Notes: generated by a model from the letters alone, not told the origin. Numbered from the stretch's first letter, positions 50,706 to 62,967 are shown. The stretch is DNA of 64,000 nt from Ascarosepion bandense (GCA_037127315.1 JBBBDQ010001294.1:636001-700000), one strand, 5' to 3'. Numbers and translations are program-made.

Positions 50706-50899
50706 ATGTAGAGAGAATGATTTATTTGAACTACTTCCTCCTAAACATGAATTCTTAGTGCAAGATTGACTGCACAGCACTTCTAGCTAAGATTGTCTCT
50801 TCCCAAGTAGGATAGTGTCCAAGGGAAGCAACTTGTGAAGATTAACAGTGTATATAAAAAAGTGATAATTCCTGGTAGGGCTTCTGTCTTTTTACACAA

Positions 50900-51115
50900 A
50901 ATTAAATTTATTATTGGCAGGCATAAAGATGGTTCTCTGTGTCATGCTAGATAATTTTTCTTGTCCATATATATATCACATATTTATAAGTCTATCATTT
51001 GTCCATGCTGCCACATATAGTCCAATACTGCTGTTAAATATAATATAAAATATTACATATACTATAATAAAATTCAAAGAATCTGCAATGTTCACAATTT
51101 CATGGGTCCAGGCAA
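50900..51115 (+). pseudogene. LINE-J fragment
   Basis: The phrases cacatatttataagtctatc, atttgtccatgctgccacat and ccaatactgctgtt correspond to the HIYKSIICPC..CCH..SNTAV region. Worn and truncated. Confidence 0.55.
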
Positions 51116-52915
51116 AATATTGTAATACATTTCTGTGCCTCAACAGAAATATGGTTGACATCAGGAGCAGTAACAGACAAAAGTATGATTGCATTAAAAG
51201 CAGCCAGCTTCAAAAGCAGAAAAATTAAATACTGACAAACAAAAATGTGATTATGTCAAAGGCAGCTGATTTCAAAGGCAATAATCAGCAAAAATGATTG
51301 ATTGATGTGCCTAGCCATAGATGACACAATTAAGGAAAATTCTAGAAGGCAAAAGATGTGAAAATTTCAGCTTATATATGATCAGGTCTTTTTTGGGCAA
51401 GGAGAGAATACTGAGAGGATGCAGAGGGGAGAGAAAAAGTAGAGAGAAAAAAAAAGACAACTCCCACTCATCAACTCCCTCACATGTGCAGGATTCCTTC
51501 TGACTACTACTCAATACAACCATCATCAAACAAGAATAAAAATATAAGTTTATATTTTTATATATATGTGTTTGTGTTTATCTATATTCGACAAGACAAT
51601 CATCATCGTTGTTATCCAGAAGAAGCATTATACTTCAATGAAACACAATGTCAGCTTACTGTAGGGAACCCTAACATGTGCACCTATACCAGGTCCAAGA
51701 GCATATACAACACTTTGATCTCAAGGGCCAGGGAGTAAAGAAAACAGTACCTTGAGTAGCACAGGTTGCACAGCCAATGAATGCTGAATGTTTCCTTATA
51801 ATTACCTCATTGTACAGTATAAAATCTTTTGGTATTTTAATATCTATTTGTCAATGCTTCCATTTAACATTGCAATAACATTGATTTTCTTAAAACCAAT
51901 AGTTCTTGCACAGAGTTTAGTTCAGTCCGAATTACAGAATAACACTTGAAACTCTTGCAAGTACCTGACTCATTTATGACAGCCACAGACTGTCTGATAT
52001 ACGACATACACTTGACTACTTTTTATACAACAATTGTTGATACTGGTTTATCAGTTTTTATTTAATTCCTCATTTATTTTCTTTGTATTATTATTAGTTT
52101 AAGCTTCAAAATGCCTTTATAATATTTGCTGTATTGATGTATAATGTATAATCTGAAAATTAGTCTTTAACTCTTAAATGGTGGGACAAGGTTGTACAAA
52201 CATACACACCAAATGGATAAAAACCAAGAAAAAGGAGAGTTTTTATGTTTATTTTATTTTTATGCTGTAATTTGTAGCAAAGGAAACAGCAAATTACTTG
52301 GTCAAACCAAGCAACTGAGGACAAACATATCAAATTTTTTTCCTCTATTATTTTTAAATTGGCACATTTACTGCTTGGGAAAAATATAAAAGTGGTTTCT
52401 TGTTACTTTCTCCATGGTCTGGAATTCATAGTTTTCTTTCCTCAAGATCCTGAGTATGATGATAAACTGCATCTGGCAGCAAGGCCTCTGATTGGGAGGT
52501 TGTGAAGAGCATTGAACCACTTCTTAATTGCTGTTGTTCTCACATCCACCTCAATCTGGGGTGGTAGCACCTGTTAGGGTCCCAGCTATGGGCAAATAGT
52601 TAGCCCCCAAACTTGGGTCAAAACACTATGAACTTATAAAAATAGTATTTTATAGTAAAATTTCCAGAAAAAACATGATTATTATGTATATTACAAGCAA
52701 TACACTTTTGAAAAAAATACATACTGGCAGTACATCTGACTCAACAAAACCCACTCTACAAAAAACATCAATGAAACCTGATCTATAAATTTCTTAAAAG
52801 AATGTATATTATACTCATAAAAATCTATTGTAAAAATCTTGTTGGCATTAAATAACCAACTGAGGTGTTGACATTTCATAAAACAAAATAAATCAAACCA
52901 AACAAATTCTTCCTT
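51116..52915. other. Unassigned 1.8-kb stretch
   Basis: I see no repeat family of this window here, which is unusual for its length. A frame at 51484-51738 includes CYPEEALYFNETQCQLTVGN but has no clear acceptor or donor. The stretch 52430-52620 is more GC-rich (tggggtggtagcacctgtta). Transcript data would decide whether either belongs to a gene. Confidence 0.3.
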
Positions 52916-52917
52916 CA

Positions 52918-53230
52918 GGCTGGTTGCCATCTGAATGTAAAAAGCCTTACTCTGCTATTTAACCCACAGCTGGGAGGGCGAAGTAGATATGCATACATAC
53001 CTTTCCTAAGATCATTTATTCAAAAGAATACTACAAAGAAAGATGTGCATTGTGGTGCAGTGTATATCGGCTAAGAAGAGAGCTGAGTTTGAACTCCAGT
53101 TGAATTCATTCCATCCACTTACATGCAAAACACTTGAGAAGGGTAATAATTCATCTCTTCTTCCTCCAGCTATCGGTTAAATAGCAGGACAGGTTGGGTT
53201 CTATAGCTTTGGTTAGCAAGCAGTCTACCT
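52918..53230. mobile_element. Two SINE-A pieces in opposite orientation
   Basis: A minus-strand piece at 52918-53025 (ggctggttgccatctgaatg, ttaacccacagctgggaggg) faces a plus-strand 5' piece at 53040-53230 (gatgtgcattgtggtgcagt, tgagtttgaactccagttga, gcaagcagtctacctc). Confidence 0.75.
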
Positions 53231-53400
53231 CACCTAGAGGATAAGGAGGTTTGCACAGGGTCAACACTCCTACAGTGTAAAAAAGACAAATTACAGAAGC
53301 ATCGATAACCCCCTCGTTGATGGCAAGGAGTCATCAATGTCCTATGCTCCACTATGAGTGATGGGGTTCAGAGATGCTACAGGCCTGCATAGAATTTGAA
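53231..53400 (+). mobile_element. Retroposon 3' end related to that at 11551-11700
   Basis: The order cagggtcaacactcctacag, gtaaaaaagacaaattacag and ctatgctccactatgagtga parallels the tail after the 5S-headed copy at 11433 (cagggctaacaaccctgccc, gtaaaaaacagtttgttaca, ctatgcaccattgggtgtga). It is joined to the truncated SINE-A. Confidence 0.6.
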
Positions 53401-53494
53401 CTCATCTTACTGGCTTCACTTTCTGTGCCAATATTCATTGTAGAACCTGCACATCCCCAATGTCATAGTAACAGATGTATTTGCAATATACATC

Positions 53495-54900
53495 CTTGTG
53501 TAAATTGAAATAACTGCTGTAGTTTCCTTTCTTTCACCATACAGACAGTTTCAGACCCACTGGAATAACAGGGTGTTATAACACGACCCCTGGCTGCATC
53601 CATTCAACCTCCCTGATTTTTGGCTGGTTCTGCCCATGTTGTGTTGTTGATCTTGTATTTGCCAAAGCATGACCACTTATTACCACTTGATGAGGCTGGT
53701 CTAGACATGCAAGGGATTGGTATATGATAAAAACCAGATTTAAGACCACAACAACATGGTATAAATTTATATATATTTATATGTAGTGAATAATTACAAG
53801 AATATAATCAAGTCAAAATAAGTGACAAAAAGAAATATCAGTTAGCTGGTATTTCAGTGGCATGATAATATTTGTGTTGTATTATTTCTACAAGACAGTT
53901 GTTTATTCAACTTTCTCTTGGTTAAATTTGCAATATTTCTCTCTCTGTTTTCTTCTTGTTTGAAGCAGCAAGGGAGTTTTCAGGCTAACTATGTTTCAAA
54001 TCTCTTTCCAACCTGTCACTCCAAGACCCGGTTGCTGACTGACTAATTTCATCTTGCATTCTGATTTTGTTAAATAAGCACCTTGACTGGGGTGGGAAAG
54101 AGGGGTGAAAGGTTTCTATTTCCCTCACTGTATAACTGTTACCAGCTCGAAATGAAAACAATTACATTTAACCATTTTGACTTCCAATAGAAGAGGAGAA
54201 AGCATACTCCTTTCATTTGTCTGCCTACTCTTATCAACTGTCCTGGTAATTCAATACATAGGAAATTGTCAAATCCACACTTTGACCTAGGGTTACACAT
54301 CATCAAAACTAATTGACATATGTTTTGACTAAAATCACTTTGCTAAATTTGCTTAAAAAAATATTTTGTACTCAATATACTTCACACCTGGGTTTTTCTA
54401 CTTGTTAACATTTTGGCTACTTTTCTTGACAAAAATAATTATATTCTCCAATTTTAGAGAAATCGCTTCTCATCTTGAAAATCACTTTAAATTAATACTA
54501 GCAATCTGAAAATAAGGTTACAGGTGTAATCAACTTCTATTTCATCTCAGATTAGGTCATTTGCAAGGGTGTGCAGTAATATGAATTGATTTTAGGGGTA
54601 TATGATGAAATTTGTTTAGCCTTGAAAAATATTGCATCATCTGTGTTTGCAATAAATTTTTATTATGCCCCGATACTACTGTCTTGACTGTTGATTAGTT
54701 GTCCTACGGCTTTTGTCTGTGATGAACATAACTCCAAGGAACATACCAAAATTGTAATGCTACATGAACACTCTGTCAAGCTTTACAGAGAGATTGCGAA
54801 TATTGTTGATGTTAGCCTTTCAATTGTCAATCGTGTCATTAAGGCATGCAAACTGGATCGATCTGTCCAAAACATAAAAAAATGCTGAGTTTGTTTGCCT
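53495..54900 (+). pseudogene. Tc1-like element, split by an unknown 0.94-kb insertion
   Basis: The 5' end (53495-53578: gtagtttcctttctttcacc, agacccactggaataaca) and the continuation from 54522 (caacttctatttcatctcag, gtgtgcagtaatatgaattg) are contiguous in the same-family copy at 18060-18600. The transposase start follows at about 54690-54885, with REIANIVDVSLSIVNRVIKA, the helix-turn-helix. The rest of the transposase is absent on this strand. Confidence 0.7.
53579..54521. mobile_element. Unidentified insertion inside the Tc1 relic
   Basis: About 940 bp is absent from the sister Tc1 copy. The flanks acagggtgttat and acaggtgtaat may be an imperfect target-site duplication of 11-12 bp. The content is AT-rich with no open frame of note and no family that I recognise. 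Confidence 0.5.
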
Positions 54901-54949
54901 TGATGACATGTCTTCTTAATAGAAATGGATACAAGAGGAAAGAGTTAGC

Positions 54950-55255
54950 ACAAAGTTTTATTTAAAATTTGATATGGACACCAGATTTTGCTATTAGCTT
55001 CTTGAGCCAACAAGGAATTACTTCAGTTGATTTCAATAAGAATTCTTGTGGTATAGAAGACATCTTGTAGCCACTCTTCAGGTTCTTCCAAAGTTTGGGC
55101 TTAGTATACTTGACTTGTTTGCTTCTTCAACTAGCCCCCCCAAAAAAGTCACAGAGTTTTATGTTAGGACTCCTGGCTGGCCGATCATGCATAAAAAAGG
55201 GAGCTACTTTTTAATCACTTTGTAGAAGTGGCTGCCTGGTCAATTAATGTCAGAT
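54950..55255 (-). pseudogene. Tc1-like transposase C-terminal fragment
   Basis: On the minus strand a frame reads KPKLWKNLKSGYKMSSIPQE, then LKKLIAKSGVHIKF and a stop. It fits the end of Tc1-type transposases, where a LWxxLKxxW segment precedes a KLIxS(M)..KGG..KY-type end. It is opposite in orientation to the N-terminal piece just upstream. Confidence 0.5.
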
Positions 55256-55279
55256 GTTTCCTTATAAGGAAACACCTAA

Positions 55280-55860
55280 TATTATCATTCTTCTTCTTTT
55301 ATGTGCTGTTTCTCTTTGTAGGCTATCATGGCCCTCCATACCTTCATCTCCCTTGTAGCAGTTAATACCATTTGTCTTGGTATTTCTCCCAAACCCTGCA
55401 CTGTTATTCATGTGCTTAAGCCTAACAAGTATTTCACATGTTGTTTTCCCCTGTATTGCTTTCCATTTATCTGCCATGTGAGTATTAGATTCTCCAAGTT
55501 CTCCTTCCTTATGTCCTAGAGATTTCAACTGTCTCTTCCTGAAGTTTAGTATAAGTTTCCTTTTGTTTGCATTCGCTCCAAAACCTCATTGTTGATCACA
55601 TGTTCAGATCATGGTATCCTCAGCATCATTCTGTAGAACAACATTTTTGTTGCCCTCCTTTATCTTTAGAAAGATTGTCCAGCATTCACTGTCATACAAG
55701 AGGACAAATATCACAGTAGTCTTTTCTTTGTTTCCAACAAAATTTTCCTGTCTCTTAATTAGCTTTTGGAATGCGTTCTTGGCCATGCCAATACACTTTT
55801 GGATTGCAGTCACACTTTCTGTTCTTTCTTCAGATATTTCAATTTAGTAGCCAAATTAAA
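55280..55860 (-). pseudogene. RTE-like LINE C-terminal end
   Basis: The minus-strand frame at 55604-55813 reads KCIGMAKNAFQKLIKRQENF, VIFVLLYDSECWTIFLKIKE and NVVLQNDAEDTMI. The 55262-55528 frame continues with the 3' part (complement of tcatggccctccatacctt). Frameshifted. Confidence 0.8.
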
Positions 55861-56164
55861 CAAAATATTACAACAAGGTATACTAGAAAGAGTAACTCAA
55901 GGTCGTAGTAACTGAGCATCACTGATAGTAGCAATAATGAAACTGACAAAGATTTAATGATATGTAGTGATTACAAGATAAAAACACCAGTTATATTCAA
56001 ACTTGTTGGCTTTGTCTAATATCTAAACTGCAAGTCATGAGTTAGCAAAAATGGATTATTTTGCAAAAATTGATCTCAAATCAGCATACAATTACATAGA
56101 AATTAACAAGAAATTCAAGGAAATAACCATAATAAACACCCCTACAGGCATATTAATGGTGGTT
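55861..56164. other. Unassigned
   Basis: The phrase attgatctcaaatcagcata with aatgaattttgcaaaaa-like context could be a reverse transcriptase scrap, but I cannot support a family. Confidence 0.3.
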
Positions 56165-56895
56165 CAGTCAGTTAGTTAAGTACCAAATGTGATATGTTCT
56201 TGGGGGATAACGTCTGTTTCAATCCATGACTGACTAAGCAGATTTTTTCTTACTATTTCTTTCTCTGGTAGATTGGTTGCCATCCAAGGATAACGTACCC
56301 AAACTGTCATTATTATAGCTAGAGAGAGAAGAGATGGATTAATACCTTTCCCAAGGGTGTTTAAGTGAATCAACAATTTCAAATGAAATTTGCACTCAGC
56401 TCTCTGATTTCTTATTATGTGTTGATGTTGTATATTGACAGACAACAAACAACACGGGTATATATATAAAAATATATGTATTTTTATTAATGACGATGAA
56501 CCGTGTAGCCTAGGGAACAGAGAGCGAGAGCGCGCTTCTAAGGGTTGACGGGAGTGTCTCTCTTCACCGGCCGATCTCTGTCGCTGCTACTCTGGTCTGG
56601 TCTGTCCGGACTGTCTGGTGAATTCGTGCGCCGAGGTCTTTTTATAATCTCCAAACTGGGATTTTTTCTTCCGGTTTTTTTTTTCCTCGCCCACGCACGC
56701 CCACGTAATTCTCAGAGACACCTGTTCTGTTTGCCTCTTGTAGCCATTTCCGCTACTGCCGGAAATAAGGTCAAACAAACATCCGTTCCTTTCAACGACC
56801 GGAAAACACCCTCGCTTGCATCAGCCTTTCCTCGGGTGGGGCGGGATTGTTATATTACATTGATATTTATTTCACCACAATACTCATCCACTGTG
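56165..56895 (-). mobile_element. SINE-A split by a solo LTR
   Basis: The body and part of the head lie at 56165-56426 (cagtcagttagttaagtacc to gatttcttattatgtgttgat). The head resumes at 56860-56895 (ttgatatttatttcaccaca, atactcatcca), the complement of the SINE-A start. Confidence 0.85.
56427..56859 (-). mobile_element. Solo LTR of an LTR retrotransposon
   Basis: A 433-bp CpG-rich block interrupts SINE-A and is bounded by a 5-bp target-site duplication, ttgat, at 56422-56426 and 56860-56864. On the minus strand it begins tgtaatataacaatccc. It has a TATA box (tataaaaag, complement of 56638-56646), a pyrimidine/GC-rich leader, a polyadenylation signal aataaa (complement of 56483-56488) near the end, and ends atatacaac. 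The U3-R-U5 order is right for this strand. No internal coding region is left, so it arose by recombination between two LTRs. Which retrotransposon family it belongs to cannot be told from the LTR alone. Confidence 0.9.
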
Positions 56896-58069
56896 AGACA
56901 TAGCTGTAAAGGTTTGAAATGTTGGAACTACAGAATAGAGCTTATCTAGCACAAGGTTAGCAACATTTTACCTGCAGGGAAAGGTGTTGGAGGGTTGAAA
57001 ATAATTCATCACCCACATGGCAACACTTTTGAACTCTGATGAAGCTGGAAAGTAAGGAGATATGACAGCAATACTCCATTTCTGGTCTGCAGACATGATC
57101 TACAATTATGCCAAGTAGAGGAAGGTTCTCTTTTTCTTTTTTTTAATTATAGAGTGACAATTTTCCAAGTAAATGAAGTCAGCATTCTTTTTGTGGGGAA
57201 AGAAATCTTTAGAGTCAAACGTGCACTTGGATAATTTAATTTCGTTTAAAATTAAAGAGAGTTGTCCGATGAGCTTTTCCTAGTTCTGTTTTTTCTTTTT
57301 GCATGGTGAGCAATGACGTCACTTGCTTTCATCTCAGTTACTGGTTTGTCTGATTGATTTCCTTTGAGAAATAAACACCTAATGAAATCCCACAAACTCA
57401 TATACACTAAAATATATAAAAAAAGATGTTCACACATACAGGCACACATTTAAGTATAAACTCATGAAAAAAGCATATAAAAGAAAATGTTTTTAAATTT
57501 TGTAAAAAATTTGTTTACAGTAAAACTGCTGCTTACCACTTTGATAGGGAAAAAGTTCAAGACTTTTGAAAAGAAAAAAAAAACTGGTGATGCTTTATCT
57601 CACCTGGTTACAGTTCCCAGAAGAAAAGTTGAAACATTTTTTTCTGTCTTTCTCAGATAGGTGTGTCTTAATGTCACCTGGACATGAGTCTCAGAAGAAT
57701 AACGTTGGTTAAGTAAGCAATTCTTTCAAACTTAAGTCGCAAGACAATTTGGAAAATTCAGGAAAAAAAAAAAATTAGTTTGTGTAAAGAATCATGAAAA
57801 TGCTTTCCTCTTTAATGTGTGACTACTTAAACATTCTCAGCCCAACCAAGTAGCCTCTTGCAAGAAAAAAAAAACAAACTAATGTCTGTTCATTTGATGG
57901 GGTTTTGGGACACAGGTTAGGCTGAGAACTTTTTCATCTACTCCTTGTATATATTATCATATTATGGCATTTTTCCTTTACTTGTATGTAATGCCCTGTT
58001 GTAAACCTGAAATAAAACAATGAACTGCTTCATGTTGAATATGAAGAAAGATGGAAGAAAAAATATATG
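56896..58069. other. Unassigned 1.2-kb stretch
   Basis: No repeat family of the window is recognised. A possible polyadenylation context (tgtaaacctgaaataaaaca) lies near 57998, but no exon precedes it that I can support. Confidence 0.35.
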
Positions 58070-61000
58070 TCAGAAATGTTATCTGGCTTTAGTAAAAAGA
58101 AAATAATAATAAATAGAAGAAAAAAGGAAGGGATGGTAGAGCGGAAAATAACATTGACTTGCATTTAACATCTGTTTCAGTGAAATGGAAAATTTTGTCA
58201 ATTTTTAATCTTTTCATTTGTACCCTCTTAATACTTTAAATAATGATCTGCATTCGTATTTTTAATTGTTAAAAATGAAAGAAAAAGATATATAAGAAAT
58301 TCTGTGTTGTTTTTGTGAGAAAAGAAAAGTAGGTATAAAAGAAAGAATGGAAGGAAAGACAAGGTAATAATGCTCTCATGCATTTAATATCTGCTTCAAT
58401 AAAATAGAAAACCTCGTCAATTTTTAATATTTTCATTTGTACCCTCTTAATACTTTAATGAATGATCTGCATTCGTGTTTATAATTGTTAAAAATGAAAG
58501 AAAAAGATATATAAGAAATTCTGTGTTGCTTTTGTGAGAAAAGAAAAGTAGGTATAAAAGAAAGAATGGAAGGAAAGACAAGGTAATAATGCTCTCATGC
58601 ATTTAATATCTGCTTTAATAAAATAGAAAACCCTGTCAATTTTTAATATTTTCATTTGTACCCTCTTAATACTTTAAATAATGATCTGCATTCGTATTTA
58701 TAATTGTTAAAAATGAAAGAAAAAGATATATAAGAAATTCTGTGTTGTTTTTGTGAGAAAAGAAAAGTAGGTATCAAAGAAAGAATGGAAGGGAAGACAA
58801 GGTAATAATGCTCTCATGCATTTAATATCTGCTTCAATAAAATAGAAAACCTCGTCAATTTTTAATCTTTTCATTTGTACCCTCTTAATACTTTAAATAA
58901 TGATCTGCATTTGTATTTTTAATTGTTAAAAATGAAAGAAAAAGATATATAAGAAATTCTGTGTTGTTTTTGTGAGAAAAGAAAAGTAGGTATAAAAGAA
59001 AGAATGGAAGGGAAGACAAGGTAATAATGCTCTCATGCATTTAATATCTGCTTCAATAAAATAGAAAACCTCGTCAATTTTTAATCTTTTCATTTGTACC
59101 CTCTTAATACTTTAAATAATGATCTGCATTCGTATTTATAATTGTTAAAAATGAAAGAAAAAGATATATAAGAAATTCTGTGTTGTTTTTGTGAGAAAAG
59201 AAAAGTAGGTATAAAAGAAAGAATGGAAGGAAAGACAAGGTAATAATGCTCTCATGCATTTAATATCTGCTTCAATAAAATAGAAAACCTCGTCAATTTT
59301 TAATCTTTTCATTTGTACCCTCTTAATACTTTAAATAATGATCTGCATTTGTATTTATAATTGTTAAAAATGAAAGAAAAAGATATCTAAGAAATTCTGT
59401 GTTGTTTTTGTGAGAAAAGAAAAGTAGGTATAAAAGAAAGAATGGAAGGGAAGGACAAGGTAATAATGCTCTCATGCATTTAATATCTGCTTCAATAAAA
59501 TAGAAAACCTCGTCAATTTTTAATCTTTTCATTTGTACTTAATACTTTAAATAAGATCTGATTCGTATTTATAATTGTTAAAAATGAAAAAGATATATAA
59601 GAAATTCTGTGTTGTTTTTGTGAAAAGAAAAGTAAGGTAAAATAAAAGAAAAGAATTGGAAGGAAAGACAAGGTAATTTTTAATGCTCTTTTCATTTGCA
59701 TTTAATATCTGCCCTTCAATAAAATAGAAAACCTCGTCAATTTTTAAATCTTTTCAATTTGTATCAATACTTTAAATAATGATTCTCATTTGTATTTATA
59801 ATTGTTAAAAATGAAAGAAAAAGATATCTAAGAAATTCTGTGTTGTTTTTGTGAGAAAAGAAAAGTAGGTATAAAAGAAAGAATGGAAGGAAAGACAAGG
59901 TAATAATGCTCTCATGCATTTAATATCTGCTTCAATAAAATAGAAAACCTCGTCAATTTTTAATCTTTTCATTTGTACCCTCTTAATACTTTAAATAATG
60001 ATCTGCATTCGTATTTATAATTGTTAAAAATGAAAGAAAAAGATATATAAGAAATTCTGTGTTGTTTTTGTGAGAAAAGAAAAGTAGGTATAAAAGAAAG
60101 AATGGAAGGAAAGACAAGGTAATAATGCTCTCATGCATTTAATATCTGCTTCAATAAAATAGAAAACCTTGTCAATTTTTAATCTTTTCATTTGTACCCT
60201 CTTAATACTTTAAATAATGATCTGCATTTGTATTTTTAATTGTTAAAAATGAAAGAAAAAGATATATAAGAAATTCTGTGTTGTTTTCGTGAGAAAAGAA
60301 AAGTAGGTATAAAAGAAAGAATGGAAGGAAAGACAAGGTAATAATGCTCTCATGCATTTAATATCTGCTTCAATAAAATAGAAAACCTCGTCAATTTTTA
60401 ATCTTTTCATTTGTACCCTCTTAATACTTTAAATAATGATCTGCATTCGTATTTATAATTGTTAAAAATGAAAGAAAAAGATATATAAGAAATTCTGTGT
60501 TGTTTTTGTGAGAAAAGAAAAGTAGGTATAAAAGAAAGAATGGAAGGAAAGACAAGGTAATAATGCTCTCATGCATTTAATATCTGCTTCAATAAAATAG
60601 AAAAACTTGTCAATTTTTAATATTTTCATTTGTACCCTCTTAATACTTTAAATAATGATCTGCATTCGTATTTATAATTGTTAAAAATGAAAGAAAAAGA
60701 TATATAAGAAATTCTGTGTTGTTTTTGTGAGAAAAGAAAAGTAGGTATAAAAGAAAGAATGGAAGGAAAGACAAGGTAATAATGCTCTCATGCATTTAAT
60801 ATCTGCTTCAATAAAATAGAAAACCTTGTCAATTTTTAATATTTTCATTTGTACCCTCTTAATACTTTAAATAATGATCTGCATTCGTATTTATAATTGT
60901 TAAAAATGAAAGAAAAAGATATATAAGAAATTCTGTGTTGTTTTTGTGAGAAAAGAAAAGTAGGTATAAAAGAAAGAATGGAAGGAAAGACAAGGTAATA

Positions 61001-61500
61001 ATGCTCTCATGCATTTAATATCTGCTTCAATAAAATAGAAAACCTTGTCAATTTTTAATATTTTCATTTGTACCCTCTTAATACTTTAAATAATGATTTG
61101 CATTTGTATTTTTAATTGTTAAAAATGAAAGAAAAAGATATATAAGAAATTCTGTGTTGTTTTTGTGAGAAAAGAAAAGTAGGTATAAAAGAAAGAATGG
61201 AAGGGAAGACAAGGTAATAATGCTCTCATGCATTTAATATCTGCTTCAATAAAATAGAAAACCTCGTCAATTTTTAATATTTTCATTTGTACCTTCTTAC
61301 TACTTTAAAGAATGAATTGCATTTGAATTTATGATTGTAAAAAATGAAAGAAAAATAATTTATCAGAAATGCTGTTTTGTTTTAATGAGAAAGGGAAAGC
61401 ATATATAAAAAGAAAGAATGAAAGAAAGAAATAGAAGACAAGGCAATAATGTTCTTATGTCTAGAATATCTGTTTCAGTGAAACTGAAAAACGCCTTTTT
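58070..61500. repeat. 219-bp satellite, about 15 copies
   Basis: The landmark gatctgcatt recurs at 58245, 58464, 58683, 58902, 59121, 59340, then 59555 and 59781 (period 215 and 226). It continues at 60000, 60219, 60438, 60657, 60876 and 61095, with a diverged copy at 61314. Inner copies are nearly identical and those at both edges are diverged. Each monomer contains catttgtaccctcttaatac, gttaaaaatgaaagaaaaag and aaggtaataatgctctcatg. No transcript or protein feature is evident. Confidence 0.97.
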
Positions 61501-61844
61501 AATCTCTCATTATTTTAATCAATTTATTTTAATCCTCATTTGTTCAAATTGTTAAGCTTGAATATTTAATAATGCAATAGAAAAATTACTGCAACTTGGA
61601 AATTAGAAATCATTAAAATAAGAATTATAACTCTTAACAAAATTTAAAACATATGGATACCATTACATTTTCATATGTTCGACTATTTATTTTAATTGTA
61701 GAACTCTGAAAAAACCCATAAGAAAGGAGGACAAAGAACTGGAATATATCCAGAAACATATTTACTTAGGATATATAACAATGTTAAAGAAGGATCAAGA
61801 AAATGAAATGAACATTGGCTGTAATGTATTTGATAATATATGTA
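61501..61844. other. Unassigned; contains a segment similar to 62540-62640
   Basis: The phrases acaatgttaaagaaggatca and aatgaacattggctgtaatg resemble actatgttaaagaaaagtca and agaacatataatgactgtat near 62560-62610. This argues against the open frame at 61718 being a host exon. Confidence 0.45.
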
Positions 61845-62045
61845 TTTTTTTTTTTTTAATCATATCACCCCCAAGCAAGGCGGTGACGCCACTGATGCAC
61901 ATGGGGCTACTTAAGAGTAGAATGACAAGGAAAAAAAGAAAAAAAAAGAAAGCCGGGAACCACATCCTAAACAGGAAACAAGGGATGAGCCTCTTCACTT
62001 GTTCAATAGACGTGGGTGGAGTGTGAACCGGGCGATAGTTGTATT
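61845..62045 (-). mobile_element. SINE-C single unit with LINE-J tail
   Basis: The + strand reads tttaatcatatcacccccaa, gccactgatgcacatggggc, ccacatcctaaacaggaaac and gtgggtggagtgtgaaccgg. This is the only clearly monomeric SINE-C in the window. Confidence 0.9.
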
Positions 62046-62069
62046 TTAAAAAAATATTACAGGAATATT

Positions 62070-62545
62070 ATAATTTATTTTAATCATATCATCCCATGAA
62101 AGATAGTAAAGCCACTAAGACACAAGGGGTTACTGAGTTTAAAAGAAAACAGAGAATCATTATTAAGGAGTGAGAGCAGTAAAAGAGTAATCAAGGCGAC
62201 AATAGAGAACGACTGCATTTTGAAGATCAAAATTGGCCAGAAAGCATGGATCCAGAAGAAAGTTTCACAAATGATAAGTGTGAGAAAAAGTTTTGGCATT
62301 GAATTAATCGTTACATCTAGCCAATTCAACTGTGAACTGATGACATCTTGCTGACAATCTAGTACTACACTTGAATTCATGAAGTCTAGGTACTATTGCA
62401 AACAAATACCATGAAAATATTTATAGAAAAGGCACAGGTAAGCTATTATACAGTAATGAGAAAGTAACTGATGCTGAGATGTCAGATCAGGACCTATAAT
62501 ATTGCTGCTGCTTCTTTGGATTTTATATATTCAGGAATCTATCTA
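62070..62545 (-). pseudogene. LINE-J 3' end
   Basis: The tail (aatcatatcatcccatgaaa, gccactaagacacaaggggt) begins near 62078. Coding scraps run to about 62545, with the + strand segment tttatagaaaaggcacaggt matching the SLCLFYKY region. On the minus strand the piece 62084-62380 gives LFLTLIICETFFWIHAF, the SHTSHLWNSL equivalent. Confidence 0.75.
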
Positions 62546-62967
62546 CTAAGGACAGATAACTATGTTAAAGAAAAGTCATGGAAATTAAATGAAAGAACAT
62601 ATAATGACTGTATTTAATAAAAGCTATCATAATATACATAAATATTACAGGATTATTTACATTTACAAGGCACTTCTGCCCAGGATAAGCATATCTGTGC
62701 CCTCTGCTGGCTATCTAGTCCATGACACTTCTGGCAAAGATCAGCACTTCTTTTCCTAACCTTTTAGAAGGAACAAAAATATCTGTTCTTCAACTCTCTG
62801 CCATGTAAATGTCTTCAGACAGTCCTCTGATAAGTTTGAGGGATTCCAATCTTGCAGCATCTCTTGCATTGCACTAAAGAGTGATGTTTAATGGATGTCA
62901 ACAACCATGTGACAGTGGTCATGGGGACTGGGTCTATTTTTGTCCTTGGCCTATATGTACACATATA
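62546..62967. other. Unassigned
   Basis: No family is recognised. Confidence 0.4.

Noticed and set aside
51484..51738. Open frame with CYPEEALYFNETQCQLTVGN
   Set aside because: Cysteine pattern is suggestive, but there is no convincing acceptor, donor or start context and no family that I recognise.
55880..56160. Reverse transcriptase of an LTR retrotransposon next to the solo LTR
   Set aside because: The phrase resembling DLKSAYNYIEINKK is short, lies outside the SINE that hosts the LTR, and is not connected to it.
58070..61500. CRISPR-like array
   Set aside because: Repeats are contiguous 219-bp monomers without spacers, in eukaryotic DNA.
61718..61860. Candidate exon behind an attgtag acceptor
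   Set aside because: Part of it recurs in worn form near 62560-62610, so it is more likely repeat sequence.
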